A DNA stretch of 64,000 nt, from positions 1 to 64,000 of the forward strand of contig NZ_AVFL01000008.1 in the NCBI RefSeq assembly GCF_000576635.1, written 5' to 3'. Shown one piece after another: positions 38,063 through 45,943 of this stretch (positions are counted from its first letter, which is position 1; the number at the start of each line of letters is the position of its first letter). Both the position numbers and the translations under genes were made by a program. Below the pieces are notes generated by a model, which was given only the letters and a program-made list of their open reading frames with translations, did not search any database and was not told where the DNA came from. This DNA is from Skermanella stibiiresistens SB22 (GTDB taxonomy: Bacteria > Pseudomonadota > Alphaproteobacteria > Azospirillales > Azospirillaceae).

Positions 38063-39004
38063 TTAACTGGTTTGAATTGGCGTGGATATCCTCGCGATCA
38101 ATTCAGCCTTCACCGCCTCCGCGCGGTCGTTGTCCACCTGGCAAGTGCCGGCCGCCGCATGGCCTCCGCCGCCATATTCCAACATGAGCGGCCCGACCAT
38201 GATTGGCGAGCCGCGGTCGAGGATGGATTTTCCGACGGAAAAGACCGTGTTCTGCTGCTTCAAGCCCCAAAGGACGTGCATCGACACCCGGCACCGGGGG
38301 TACAGCGCGTAGACCATGAACCGGTTACCGGCGTGAATCGTCTCCTCGCCGCGCAGGTCCAGCACGATCAAGTCATCATGAACGGCCGCGATGCGGCCAA
38401 CCTGCTGGCGAAACAACTCCTCCTGGGCGAAGTAGAGTTCGACCCGTTCGGTGACGTCCGGCAAAGCCAGGATGCCAGCGATGTCATGGTCCCTACACCG
38501 CTCGATCAATTCCATCATCAACTGATAATTGGAGATCCGGAAATCCCGGAAGCGGCCGAGTCCCGTTCTTGGATCCATCAGGAAGTTGAGAAGCGTCCAG
38601 CCAACTGGATTCAGTATGTCATCGATTCCATAATCCGCCGAGTCGGCTTGGTCGACCGCCGCCATCATGTCCGAGGATATGCGGACGAACCGATCGGCTC
38701 CCCCATAATGGTCGAAGACCACCCGCGCGGCGGATGGGGCCTTGGGGTCGATGACATGATTGTCGCGCGCCCCGACCCGCATGGTCTCGCTCAGGTGATG
38801 ATCGAAGGCGAGGTGGACACCGTCGACATAGGGCAGGTTTGTCGTGATGTCATTTGGCCCCAACGCCACCGCGCCGTCCTGCATGTCCTTGGGATGGACG
38901 AACTTGATATCGTCGATCATATCGAGTTCGCGCAGGAGGACGGCGCACACCAACCCGTCGAAGTCGCTTCTCGTCACCAACCGGAACTTGCGCCCATCCA
39001 TCAT
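38063..39004 (-). CDS. DHH-family phosphoesterase (exopolyphosphatase-like)
   Basis: 313-residue DHH phosphoesterase. Metal-binding motifs are VTRSDFDGLVCAVLL, the DHH-equivalent HLAFDHHLSET and the DHHA1-type GGGGHAAAGTCQ near the C-terminus. The family includes nanoRNases, single-strand exonucleases and pyrophosphatases; the substrate here is unknown. It faces away from the ChbG-like gene, with about 195 bp between the two starts. Confidence 0.82.
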   Translation of the reverse strand: MMDGRKFRLVTRSDFDGLVCAVLLRELDMIDDIKFVHPKDMQDGAVALGPNDITTNLPYVDGVHLAFDHHLSETMRVGARDNHVIDPKAPSAARVVFDHYGGADRFVRISSDMMAAVDQADSADYGIDDILNPVGWTLLNFLMDPRTGLGRFRDFRISNYQLMMELIERCRDHDIAGILALPDVTERVELYFAQEELFRQQVGRIAAVHDDLIVLDLRGEETIHAGNRFMVYALYPRCRVSMHVLWGLKQQNTVFSVGKSILDRGSPIMVGPLMLEYGGGGHAAAGTCQVDNDRAEAVKAELIARISTPIQTS

Positions 39005-39199
39005 GCCCTCGCCAGCGGCTCTATCGTTGGAGGTATGACTTATGGGCTAGGAAAACGCCTGGGGTCAAGGGCGTGGGAACGGCGCGACATCCGCGCTCCC
39101 GTCCGCCGAGCGCCTCACCCGGGCGTTTGCATTCGTCTAGCGGCTTTGGTTCTATCACCCGCCCGCCACTCCCGATCATCAACTCGCCGGATAGCCATC

Positions 39200-40072
39200 G
39201 TGACCGCCACCAGCCCCGCCCCGCCAAAGCCGTTCGTGCTATGCGCCGACGATTACGCGCTCTCACCGGGCGTCAGTTCGGCGATCCGCGACCTGATCGA
39301 CCGCGACAGGCTTTCGGCCACCAGTTGCATGACGCTGACACCGTTCTGGCGCGACCACGCGACTTGGCTGACGCCCTATGCGGACAAGGCGGATCTGGGA
39401 CTTCATGTGACCCTCACCGACCATCCGCCGTTGGGAGGGATGCCTCGCACCGCGCCGGGCGGCAGGCTGCCTCCTCTCAACACGTTGATGCGGCTGGCCC
39501 TCACCCGGCAACTCGATGCCGCGGAGATCGATGCCGAGGTGAACCGCCAGATCGACGCCTTCGAATCCGCCTTGGGTCGAACGCCCGCTTTCATCGATGG
39601 ACACCAGCACGTCCATCAGCTTCCGATCGTGCGATCGGCGGTGATTCGCGCTATCGAAACACGACTCAAAGGCTCTCCGACATATTTAAGATTGTGCCAT
39701 GATGAGATAACTAAAATCTCAACGCGAGGCATCGCGATCCCCAAAACGATTCTTATATCAATATTGTCAGGAGGCTTGCGTAAACTTGCGCGACGACATA
39801 CGATCGTCACCAATAGAGGCTTTCGAGGCGTCTACGATTTTTCGGATCGTATTCCGTTCGGAACCCTGATGGATAGGTTCGTCGAGGATCTGCCTGATAC
39901 CAGGGTTGGCACGGGTCTCATCATGTGTCACCCCGGCATTCCGGACGAGGCACTGAGGGCGGTCGATCCGGTGGTCGATCAACGCCGTGTCGAGTATGAC
40001 TGGTTGGGCGGCCATGGTTTGCCAGCCTTGTTGGCGAAGCGGAACCTGCGGCTCAGCAAACTGATGGCGTGA
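39200..40072 (+). CDS. ChbG/YdjC-type carbohydrate deacetylase
   Basis: 290-residue YdjC-family deacetylase. It has the N-terminal Asp pair in VLCADDYALSPGVS, the metal-binding His in DLGLHVTLTDHPPL and the later HQHVHQL in PAFIDGHQHVHQLPIVRSAV. It starts at GTG (39200); the upstream open frame only shadows the DHH gene. The third quarter (about 39660-39830) is noticeably richer in A+T than the rest, a possible recombination patch. Likely role: removing N-acetyl groups from acetylated sugars or hopanoid-linked glycosides. Confidence 0.85.
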   Translation: MTATSPAPPKPFVLCADDYALSPGVSSAIRDLIDRDRLSATSCMTLTPFWRDHATWLTPYADKADLGLHVTLTDHPPLGGMPRTAPGGRLPPLNTLMRLALTRQLDAAEIDAEVNRQIDAFESALGRTPAFIDGHQHVHQLPIVRSAVIRAIETRLKGSPTYLRLCHDEITKISTRGIAIPKTILISILSGGLRKLARRHTIVTNRGFRGVYDFSDRIPFGTLMDRFVEDLPDTRVGTGLIMCHPGIPDEALRAVDPVVDQRRVEYDWLGGHGLPALLAKRNLRLSKLMA

Positions 40073-40104
40073 TCGGCACCCACAACCATCATTGGCATTG
40101 GCTT

Positions 40105-41724
40105 TTAGTTATATTGGCTGTGATGCAGCGTCCAAACGTGGCTTTGCAGCGCCGTGCGGACACGCCGGAATTCTTCCTGGATCTGAAGTAAACGCTGGTT
40201 GCCTTCCTCTTTGAAGCCGCGCGTCGGCATGTCGCGACATCGTGACAGAAGCTTCACCAGTCTGATGGCTCCGATATGGGTGGAGCTACTCCCGAGTGAA
40301 TCGGCGTGCTCACGAAAGCTGAGCACATCACCTTCGTTCAGCGCCTTTACCATCGCGTCGATCAATTCGGCTCCATCCGTCAGGAAAACGGAAATGACGT
40401 CTTCCAGGAAGCCATTGTCCGGATCCAGCGACTCCAGCGCGTCGAGTGCGTCCTCGTCTATGCTCGGCTCCGCGACGGCGGAAAATCGGGGGTGTGAAGA
40501 GATCGACGCGATGACGCCGGTCTCCAGGGCTTGCCGAGCGCTCAACGAGGCCGCTCCCAGTCTGTCCACCGCCTCGAGCAGACGGAACTCCTCGACTGGT
40601 GCCGGTAACACCTCGTTCATTCCCGCCGAGATACAGCGTTTCCGAACCGGTTCGGTCAATCCCGGCACGATTCCGACGATCGGCAGATTGGCATCCTCCG
40701 ACCGCATGAATCGGTACATTCGTACGATATCCAAGGCGTTTGGTTCGCGCAGGTGCACATCGAGCAGCATGACATCCATACCGCCCTTGTGCAGCAGGTC
40801 CAGGGCCGTGTCTCCATTCTCGGCGATCATCAGCGTGTGTCCCGCCCGCTCCAGCACGCGCCGCAAGCTGCGGATGCCATATCGGCTATTCTCCGCCAGC
40901 AATATGCGGAAGCTCCGGCGGGGAGCGCGGGTGGTCCTGCCAAAACCCGAAGCCTCCATGAAGGCCGCCACCGCGGGGAGCAGCAGCAGCCCGCTGCCGA
41001 CTCCGACGATCAGCAAAGGGAAATCGGCCAAGGCTCCCGTGAGGACGCTGACGATGGCCAAGCCGGCGGTCCCGGCGGCGGACGCCGCGATCAAGCCATT
41101 CCGGCCATCGGTCATGCCGCACGCGAGTGCCATTCCCAGATAGCAAAAACTCCAAACCTGCATCGCCGGACCGCCGACGCAGAGAACCGCCGTGACGCAG
41201 ACCAGATCGGCCGCCATCGACCAGAGCCGTCTCTTCCGGCAAGGCCGGCGCCGCCAAAGCAGGTCGAGGAGGATCATCCAAGCCCCCAATGCCCCGGCTT
41301 GAAGGATCACCATGACCATCTCCGCGCGCTCCATTCCGGGGACGTGCGGCGAACCGGGGGCTTGGAACACCAGCGTCACACCAGCGACATAGAGCATCAT
41401 CGCGGTGAGGCCGAGGATCCTCAGGTTGGCCTGGACCACCTCGTCGGCGCATCGGAACACGATCTCCCGCCAAGCGGCGGGGAGATCCCTCCGCCATGCG
41501 AACCAAGACAAGGCGAACGGGCCGGCAGCCATCATGGACACGGCCGATGCCGGCATGATCATGCCGCCATCGCCCACCATGACGTGAACCGCCAGCGCGA
41601 TGAACAAGCCCAAAGCCGCCGCCACCACGGAAAGGATCAGGCCACGCACCCGACCCGGCGCGGCAGCGGGTAGCTCGATCTCCCCATCCGGATCGATGGT
41701 CAGGTCCGGAAGCTGTCCGGTCAT
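40105..41724 (-). CDS. RpfC-like membrane protein with degenerate receiver and Hpt domain
   Basis: 539 residues. About seven membrane helices fill residues 27-256. A receiver-like domain (about 271-390) and a C-terminal Hpt domain (about 420-520, His473 in FREHADSLGSSSTHIGA) follow. The sequence style, including VRMYRFM in the receiver and the Hpt, resembles the C-terminal half of the DSF sensor RpfC, but no HisKA or ATPase domain is present. The receiver keeps Asp322 (LLDVHL), has lost one of the acidic pair (LLAENS), and shows Val353 and Ala375 at the usual Thr/Ser and Lys positions. It lies two bases after the upstream response regulator stop. A role in signalling at the membrane is inferred. 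Confidence 0.72.
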   Translation of the reverse strand: MTGQLPDLTIDPDGEIELPAAAPGRVRGLILSVVAAALGLFIALAVHVMVGDGGMIMPASAVSMMAAGPFALSWFAWRRDLPAAWREIVFRCADEVVQANLRILGLTAMMLYVAGVTLVFQAPGSPHVPGMERAEMVMVILQAGALGAWMILLDLLWRRRPCRKRRLWSMAADLVCVTAVLCVGGPAMQVWSFCYLGMALACGMTDGRNGLIAASAAGTAGLAIVSVLTGALADFPLLIVGVGSGLLLLPAVAAFMEASGFGRTTRAPRRSFRILLAENSRYGIRSLRRVLERAGHTLMIAENGDTALDLLHKGGMDVMLLDVHLREPNALDIVRMYRFMRSEDANLPIVGIVPGLTEPVRKRCISAGMNEVLPAPVEEFRLLEAVDRLGAASLSARQALETGVIASISSHPRFSAVAEPSIDEDALDALESLDPDNGFLEDVISVFLTDGAELIDAMVKALNEGDVLSFREHADSLGSSSTHIGAIRLVKLLSRCRDMPTRGFKEEGNQRLLQIQEEFRRVRTALQSHVWTLHHSQYN

Positions 41725-41726
41725 GC

Positions 41727-42524
41727 TCACTCTCCGTCTCGCGCCCTGGCACGGGCCGTCACATCCATCGATACGGTGACGATCCGCACGATGGTCCCGG
41801 CGCGATCGCGGACTGGCGTCTTGAGCGTCACCAAGGTGCGGCACACGCCATCGGGCATTTCGACCTCTTCCTCGAACGGTGTCATCGGTTCTCCCCGGGC
41901 GGCGACGCGGCGGTCCAACGCCATCGCGCGGGTTCCCCCATCCCGAGGCAGAAGATCGGCCGGCGACCGGCCGACCGCCCGTTCGGCGCTGACGCCCAAT
42001 GCGGCGGCATATGTGCGATTGACATACTGGTACCGTCCATCCGGCCCGGTAGCGGACACCATGGCTGGCACTGTGTCCAGCACTTCGACAAGGTCGCGGC
42101 AACGAGCCACGGTTGCCCTGACACCCTGACCACGGAGTAGCAGATGTTGACGACGAAGTGTGAGAAGCGTCCTCACCCGCGCGCGAAATTCCAGAGGATC
42201 AACCGGACCGAGCAGGAAATCGTCCGCACCCGCCTCCAAGGCCTGCCGCCGGAGGCGCGCGTCGTCGAAGGCCGTCACCACGACGACCGGCACGTGGGTC
42301 CGGTCGGGCTGGGCCCGAAACCGCTTGATGAATGCGGCACCGTCCAGGACCGGCATCTTGAAGTCGGTGATGCAGAGGTCGGGACAGTTGGAGGCGGTCC
42401 AGTCCAGCGCCTCCACAGGGTCGGCGAAGGCGTGGACGATGATATCAGCGGCCAGCGATCCGGCCAGCTTTGAAAGTATCTTCAAATTGATGCGGCGATC
42501 GTCCACGACGACGACGATGGGCAT
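41727..42524 (-). CDS. Response regulator with C-terminal PAS domain (RpfG-like receiver)
   Basis: 265 residues from the ATG at 42524 (MPIVVVVDDRRINLKILSKL). The receiver has Asp8/Asp9, phospho-Asp54 in CITDFKMPVLDG and Thr84 in VVVTAFDD, but the conserved Lys is replaced by Gly106 (DFLLGPVDP). The receiver style, including LEFRARVRTLLTLRRQ, resembles RpfG. Instead of HD-GYP it carries a PAS domain (YQYVNRTYAAALGVSAERAVGRSPADLLPRDG) with a PAC-like end. It is followed immediately by the RpfC-like gene, so the two are probably cotranslated. Output is unknown. Confidence 0.75.
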   Translation of the reverse strand: MPIVVVVDDRRINLKILSKLAGSLAADIIVHAFADPVEALDWTASNCPDLCITDFKMPVLDGAAFIKRFRAQPDRTHVPVVVVTAFDDARLRRQALEAGADDFLLGPVDPLEFRARVRTLLTLRRQHLLLRGQGVRATVARCRDLVEVLDTVPAMVSATGPDGRYQYVNRTYAAALGVSAERAVGRSPADLLPRDGGTRAMALDRRVAARGEPMTPFEEEVEMPDGVCRTLVTLKTPVRDRAGTIVRIVTVSMDVTARARARDGE

Positions 42525-42687
42525 AGGTGCGCGATGGGCTCGGGACGACTCATGAAAACACGGGACGGCGCCGTATCCGCCTAGGCCGTATGCACCTAGA
42601 CGGCGGCATCGCTCAGCATGCACCCTACGCAATCATTCTTGACGGGAAGTTACCGGCGTCAGGACACATAATGATAATCAAACCCAG

Positions 42688-44313
42688 CTAGAAACCGGGT
42701 GTTCTGGCGGCGGCGCGGGCCAGCTCCATGTCACGAAGCTTGAATCTTTGGATTTTCCCGGTTTCGGTGCGTGGCAGGGATGCCATGAACTCAACTTCGC
42801 GGGGATATTTATAGGGCGCGATGCGCTTCTTGACAAAAGCTTGGAGTTCGGAGGCCAACTCCGGACCCTCGCGGGCAGGTTCCCGGATCACGACGAAGGC
42901 CTTCGGAATCGTCCCCCGCCGCTCGTCGGGTGCGGCGACGACCGCGCATTCCCTCACGGAACCATGCTCCAGCAGGACTTCCTCGATCTCGATGCCCGAG
43001 ATGTTGTAGCCGGAGGAAACGATCATGTCGTCGGTGCGGCCTTGGTACCAGAAATAACCGTCCTCATCGACCAGGAAGGCGTCCCCGGTCAGGTTCCAGC
43101 CATCCCGCACGTAGACGGCCTGTCGCGGATCGTCCAAGTACCGGCACCCCACCGGTCCCCTGACCGCGAGACGCCCGACCTGCCCCGCCGGCAGCGGTCT
43201 GAACGCGTCGTCCACGACCATCGCCTGATACCCCTCCAACGGCTTGCCGGTGGCGCCGGGCCTCAGCGCCTCCGGTGGATTGGCGATGAAGGTGTGGAGC
43301 ATCTCGGTCGAGCCGATGGTGTCGATGATCGGCAATCCCGTCGCCGACATCCAGTCCTCCATGGTTCGGCTGGGAAGCGTCTCCGCCGCGGAGACACAGG
43401 CGCGGAGCGCTGGAAAGGGCCGATCCCGGGCCAGTTCGGCCATGGCGCGGTAGCCGGTGGGAACCGAGAAGCAGAGCGAGACGCGGTGATCGTGGATCGC
43501 GTCCAGCAGCGCCTCGGGAGTTGCCGCCTCCACCAGCACGCTGGCGGCGCCGAGACGCAGGGGAAACAGCATGGCCGCCCCAAGACCATAGGTGAACGCC
43601 AGCGATGACCCGGCACAGAAGACGTCATCCGGTCCGGCGCCAAGCGTCTGGCGCGGCAGGCCTTCCGTGACCGCCAGAAGGTCGCGGTGAAAATGGACCG
43701 CCGCCTTGGGAAGGCCTGTGGTGCCGGAGGTGAAGGCGATCAGGCAGATGTCGGCGGCGTCGGTCGCACGGGCGGCGAAGTCCGCAGACTTCTCCACCAT
43801 CCGTCCCGCGAGGTCGCCGAATGGCAGGATGACCGGACCGGTATCGTCCTCGACGCCGACGGCTACAAGTTCCTCCAGATACCGGTCGTCGCACAGCGCC
43901 AACTGGACCTGGACCTTGGCGCAGATCAGTCGCAGTTCCCGGGACCGCAGCAAAGGCATGGTTGGAACGACGATGCCCCCCGCCTTCGCCACGGCCAGCC
44001 AGCAGGCCACCAGCATCGGCGAGTTCGGGGATCGCAGCAGCACCCGGTTGCCGGGGACGAGGCCGAAATCCTCGGTGAGCACACGGGCCACGCGGTCGAT
44101 GTCGGCGGCCAGTTGGCCATAGCTGATCACGCGTCCGGAGGCGGCCTCGATCAGGCAAGGCCGCGCGCCACGTCCCGCCTGGACATGACGGTCGACCAGT
44201 TCGACGGCCACGTTCAGGTCGCCCTCGAACCGATACCGCGGAACATCGAATAGAAGCTTCGGCAGAAGGTCGCCGTCCGGCAGCCTGTCACGGGCGAAGG
44301 TGTCCCATGGCAT
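42688..44313 (-). CDS. AMP-dependent acyl-CoA synthetase, 2-aminobenzoate/benzoate-CoA ligase-like
   Basis: About 541 residues in the ANL superfamily. It has the P-loop-like FTSGTTGLPKAAVHF, adenylate motif IDTIGSTEMLHTF, hinge WYQGRTDDMIVSSGYNISGIEIEEVL and the C-terminal catalytic Lys in PRTETGKIQRFKLRD. The start WDTFARDRLP and segment RVLLRSPNSPMLVACWLAVAKAGGIVVPTMPLLR are close to 2-aminobenzoate- and benzoate-CoA ligases. The start is uncertain: ATG at 44313 fits family length but its GGAG site is very close; upstream ATGs exist. It follows the 176-residue unknown gene by about 100 bp. A possible role is anthranilate or aromatic acid activation. Confidence 0.82.
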   Translation of the reverse strand: MPWDTFARDRLPDGDLLPKLLFDVPRYRFEGDLNVAVELVDRHVQAGRGARPCLIEAASGRVISYGQLAADIDRVARVLTEDFGLVPGNRVLLRSPNSPMLVACWLAVAKAGGIVVPTMPLLRSRELRLICAKVQVQLALCDDRYLEELVAVGVEDDTGPVILPFGDLAGRMVEKSADFAARATDAADICLIAFTSGTTGLPKAAVHFHRDLLAVTEGLPRQTLGAGPDDVFCAGSSLAFTYGLGAAMLFPLRLGAASVLVEAATPEALLDAIHDHRVSLCFSVPTGYRAMAELARDRPFPALRACVSAAETLPSRTMEDWMSATGLPIIDTIGSTEMLHTFIANPPEALRPGATGKPLEGYQAMVVDDAFRPLPAGQVGRLAVRGPVGCRYLDDPRQAVYVRDGWNLTGDAFLVDEDGYFWYQGRTDDMIVSSGYNISGIEIEEVLLEHGSVRECAVVAAPDERRGTIPKAFVVIREPAREGPELASELQAFVKKRIAPYKYPREVEFMASLPRTETGKIQRFKLRDMELARAAARTPGF

Positions 44314-44414
44314 GGCTCCATCATGAACTTGATCAGGGAGGCGACCATCGCCGATGAGGATCGAGAGGGACATGATTGGTAGTACCATGCCGGATGGCTG
44401 GACGACAACTGGAC

Positions 44415-44945
44415 CTACTTGCCCATGTAATCGTCGATCTCCGTCTGCTGCATGACGTGGGTGGTGCCATGGATGATGCCGTTGGCGACTTGCATGATCT
44501 TGTGAAGCATCTCGACCGAGGTCGAGCACTCGAAACGCAGGCGGTCGGTGTCGGCCGCCGCGATTGCCGCTTCCATGCGATCGAGGGTGAACAGGATCAC
44601 CGCGTCCAACTGCGCGATGGTGGCCTCGAACGGTGACCGGAACTTGTTCGGGACATGATCGTAGGCTTCGATCGCCAGCTTCTTCTCGGAGAATCCACTA
44701 TCCTGGAAGTGATGCTGATAGGATTTCGGGTGCCACATGCGGCAGTCCTCGACCATGTCGGGCATGTCCGGAACCATCTCGATCAGCATGACGATCTCGT
44801 TGAAATGGTTCAGGTAGTCGGTCGCGAGCAGCGTCTTCGAGGAAATGTTGGCATCCCGCACGCGATCGCGCCACGCCAGGAAGTCCTGCAATTCGTGGTC
44901 CGGTATGCCTTGGAGGATCTGGGCTTCGCTATCTTGATCAGACAT
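44415..44945 (-). CDS. Hypothetical conserved-looking helical protein
   Basis: 176-residue product without a recognised family; I could not assign a function. The first part (ILQGIPDHELQDFLAWRDRVRDANISSKTLLATDYLNHFNEIVMLIEMVPDMPDMVEDCRMW) is acidic and helical. A His-rich stretch follows (HPKSYQHHFQDSG), and the C-terminus contains HKIMQVANGIIHGTTHVMQQ. The many histidines could bind metal, but that is a guess. It precedes the CoA-ligase gene in the same direction, suggesting a shared pathway. Nothing in it suggests a membrane or secretion signal. Confidence 0.7.
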   Translation of the reverse strand: MSDQDSEAQILQGIPDHELQDFLAWRDRVRDANISSKTLLATDYLNHFNEIVMLIEMVPDMPDMVEDCRMWHPKSYQHHFQDSGFSEKKLAIEAYDHVPNKFRSPFEATIAQLDAVILFTLDRMEAAIAAADTDRLRFECSTSVEMLHKIMQVANGIIHGTTHVMQQTEIDDYMGK

Positions 44946-45129
44946 TTGGCGCTATCCGGCTCACCAGAGGCAAAAATGAAAGCTGCAAAATGAAGCAACT
45001 TCACACGCGTAAGATGACTAAAATCCCGACAAGTTCGATATGCTATCGCATCGACGCCAACGAAAACCATCGGCAATGATGTCGAGGCACATAGTCAAAA
45101 TGTCCGACCCGTCATATTCGGCGACAGCG

Positions 45130-45167
45130 AAAAAAGCCGCCGTCGGGTGATGGTCCCGCACGGCGGC
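45130..45167 (-). terminator. Rho-independent terminator (minus strand)
   Basis: On the minus strand, GCCGCCGT pairs with ACGGCGGC (8 bp, extended by CGGG/CCCG after a one-base bulge), directly followed by TTTTTT. This is the strongest intrinsic terminator in the region. It lies about 160 bp downstream of another minus-strand terminator, so it should end a separate short transcript. Confidence 0.85.
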
Positions 45168-45329
45168 ATTCGAGTGCCTGGCGGTACAGGGAGGAAGCCC
45201 ACCATTGCCCGAGGAACAGGCACGTTCCACATCGGTTCCCGAGGTATCCGCCGTTCGCTCCCATGGCTCGACGACGCGACAGGCGAGCAAGCTACCGGCA
45301 TGAAGGCTTTCCCCCGGGCGAAGACACCC

Positions 45330-45379
45330 TGACAAAAAGAAAGCGGGGTGTGCCACCAGTCGCCTGGAACCACACCCCG
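45330..45379 (-). terminator. Terminator of the DUF4170 gene (minus strand)
   Basis: Minus-strand arms CGGGGTGTG and CACACCCCG (perfect 9 bp), with a small inner CCAG/CTGG stem, followed by CTTTCTTTTTG. It lies about 115 bp after the stop of the DUF4170 gene. Confidence 0.8.
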
Positions 45380-45492
45380 ATAGTCGGGAACACTTGCCTC
45401 ACCCTCAGCTAGGGTGCGTTAACCTTATTCCGGAAAACATTACAGACTGGTTAACAAACCTAAACCACAACAGAGGCCGGCGATCTCCAAGG

Positions 45493-45729
45493 TCAGCTGG
45501 GTTGCGCCTCATTCGTCGGATCAAGGAAGCGGTGCATGTGGACGATGAAGTACCGCATATGGGCGTCATCGATCGTCGCGGCCGCGGCGCCCCGCCAAGC
45601 CTTGTAAGCTTCCGCGTAGTTCGGGAAAATGCCGACGATATGAAGTTTGGTCGGATCGACGAACTCGGTCGAAGCCGGGCTGACCAACTGTCCACCAAAA
45701 ACCAAATGAAGCAACTGCTTGTTGGGCAC
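45493..45729 (-). CDS. DUF4170 domain protein
   Basis: 78-residue protein of the alphaproteobacterial DUF4170 family, function unknown to me. It shows the family pattern KQLLHLVFGGQL, LHIVGIFPNYAEAYKAWRGAAAATIDDAHMRYFIVHMHRFLDP. It starts at GTG with an ideal AGGAGG site (45736-45741) six bases upstream, which decides the start. A terminator at 45330-45379 follows. Confidence 0.88.
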   Translation of the reverse strand: MPNKQLLHLVFGGQLVSPASTEFVDPTKLHIVGIFPNYAEAYKAWRGAAAATIDDAHMRYFIVHMHRFLDPTNEAQPS

Positions 45730-45943
45730 CGAAAGCCTCCTCTACTCTGATCCGGAGAGCGATACGGTCCAGTGGTTCCATGCCGGCCGCGTCATCACCG
45801 CCCGAATCGCCCTGGCACCGTTATCCGCCCGCACACGGGCTATAGCATGGCCGAAGTCCCGATGCCCGCCTATACCAAACATGTTGCGTCGCAGCGAAGG
45901 AGGTGCGGCGACATGCCGCGACGCACAAACCCATGACCCGAGA

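Larger units (their letters stand above)
44946..45492. other. Gene-poor region with two minus-strand terminators
   Basis: About 550 bp between the 176-residue gene and the DUF4170 gene, with no convincing coding frame. It contains minus-strand terminators at 45330-45379 and 45130-45167. The stretch between them (about 160 bases) could encode a small RNA. The part nearest 44946 is AT-richer and is the likely promoter for the 176-residue gene. Confidence 0.55.

Noticed and set aside
42600-42690. Possible riboswitch or leader between the CoA ligase and the response regulator genes
   Set aside because: The gap shows no conserved structure, terminator or recognisable element; it is probably just a promoter region.
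45018-45356. 112-codon minus-strand frame between the two terminators
   Set aside because: It spans across the strong terminator at 45130-45167, has no good ribosome site, and its product (HPAFFLSGCLRPGESLHAGS...) has no recognisable features.
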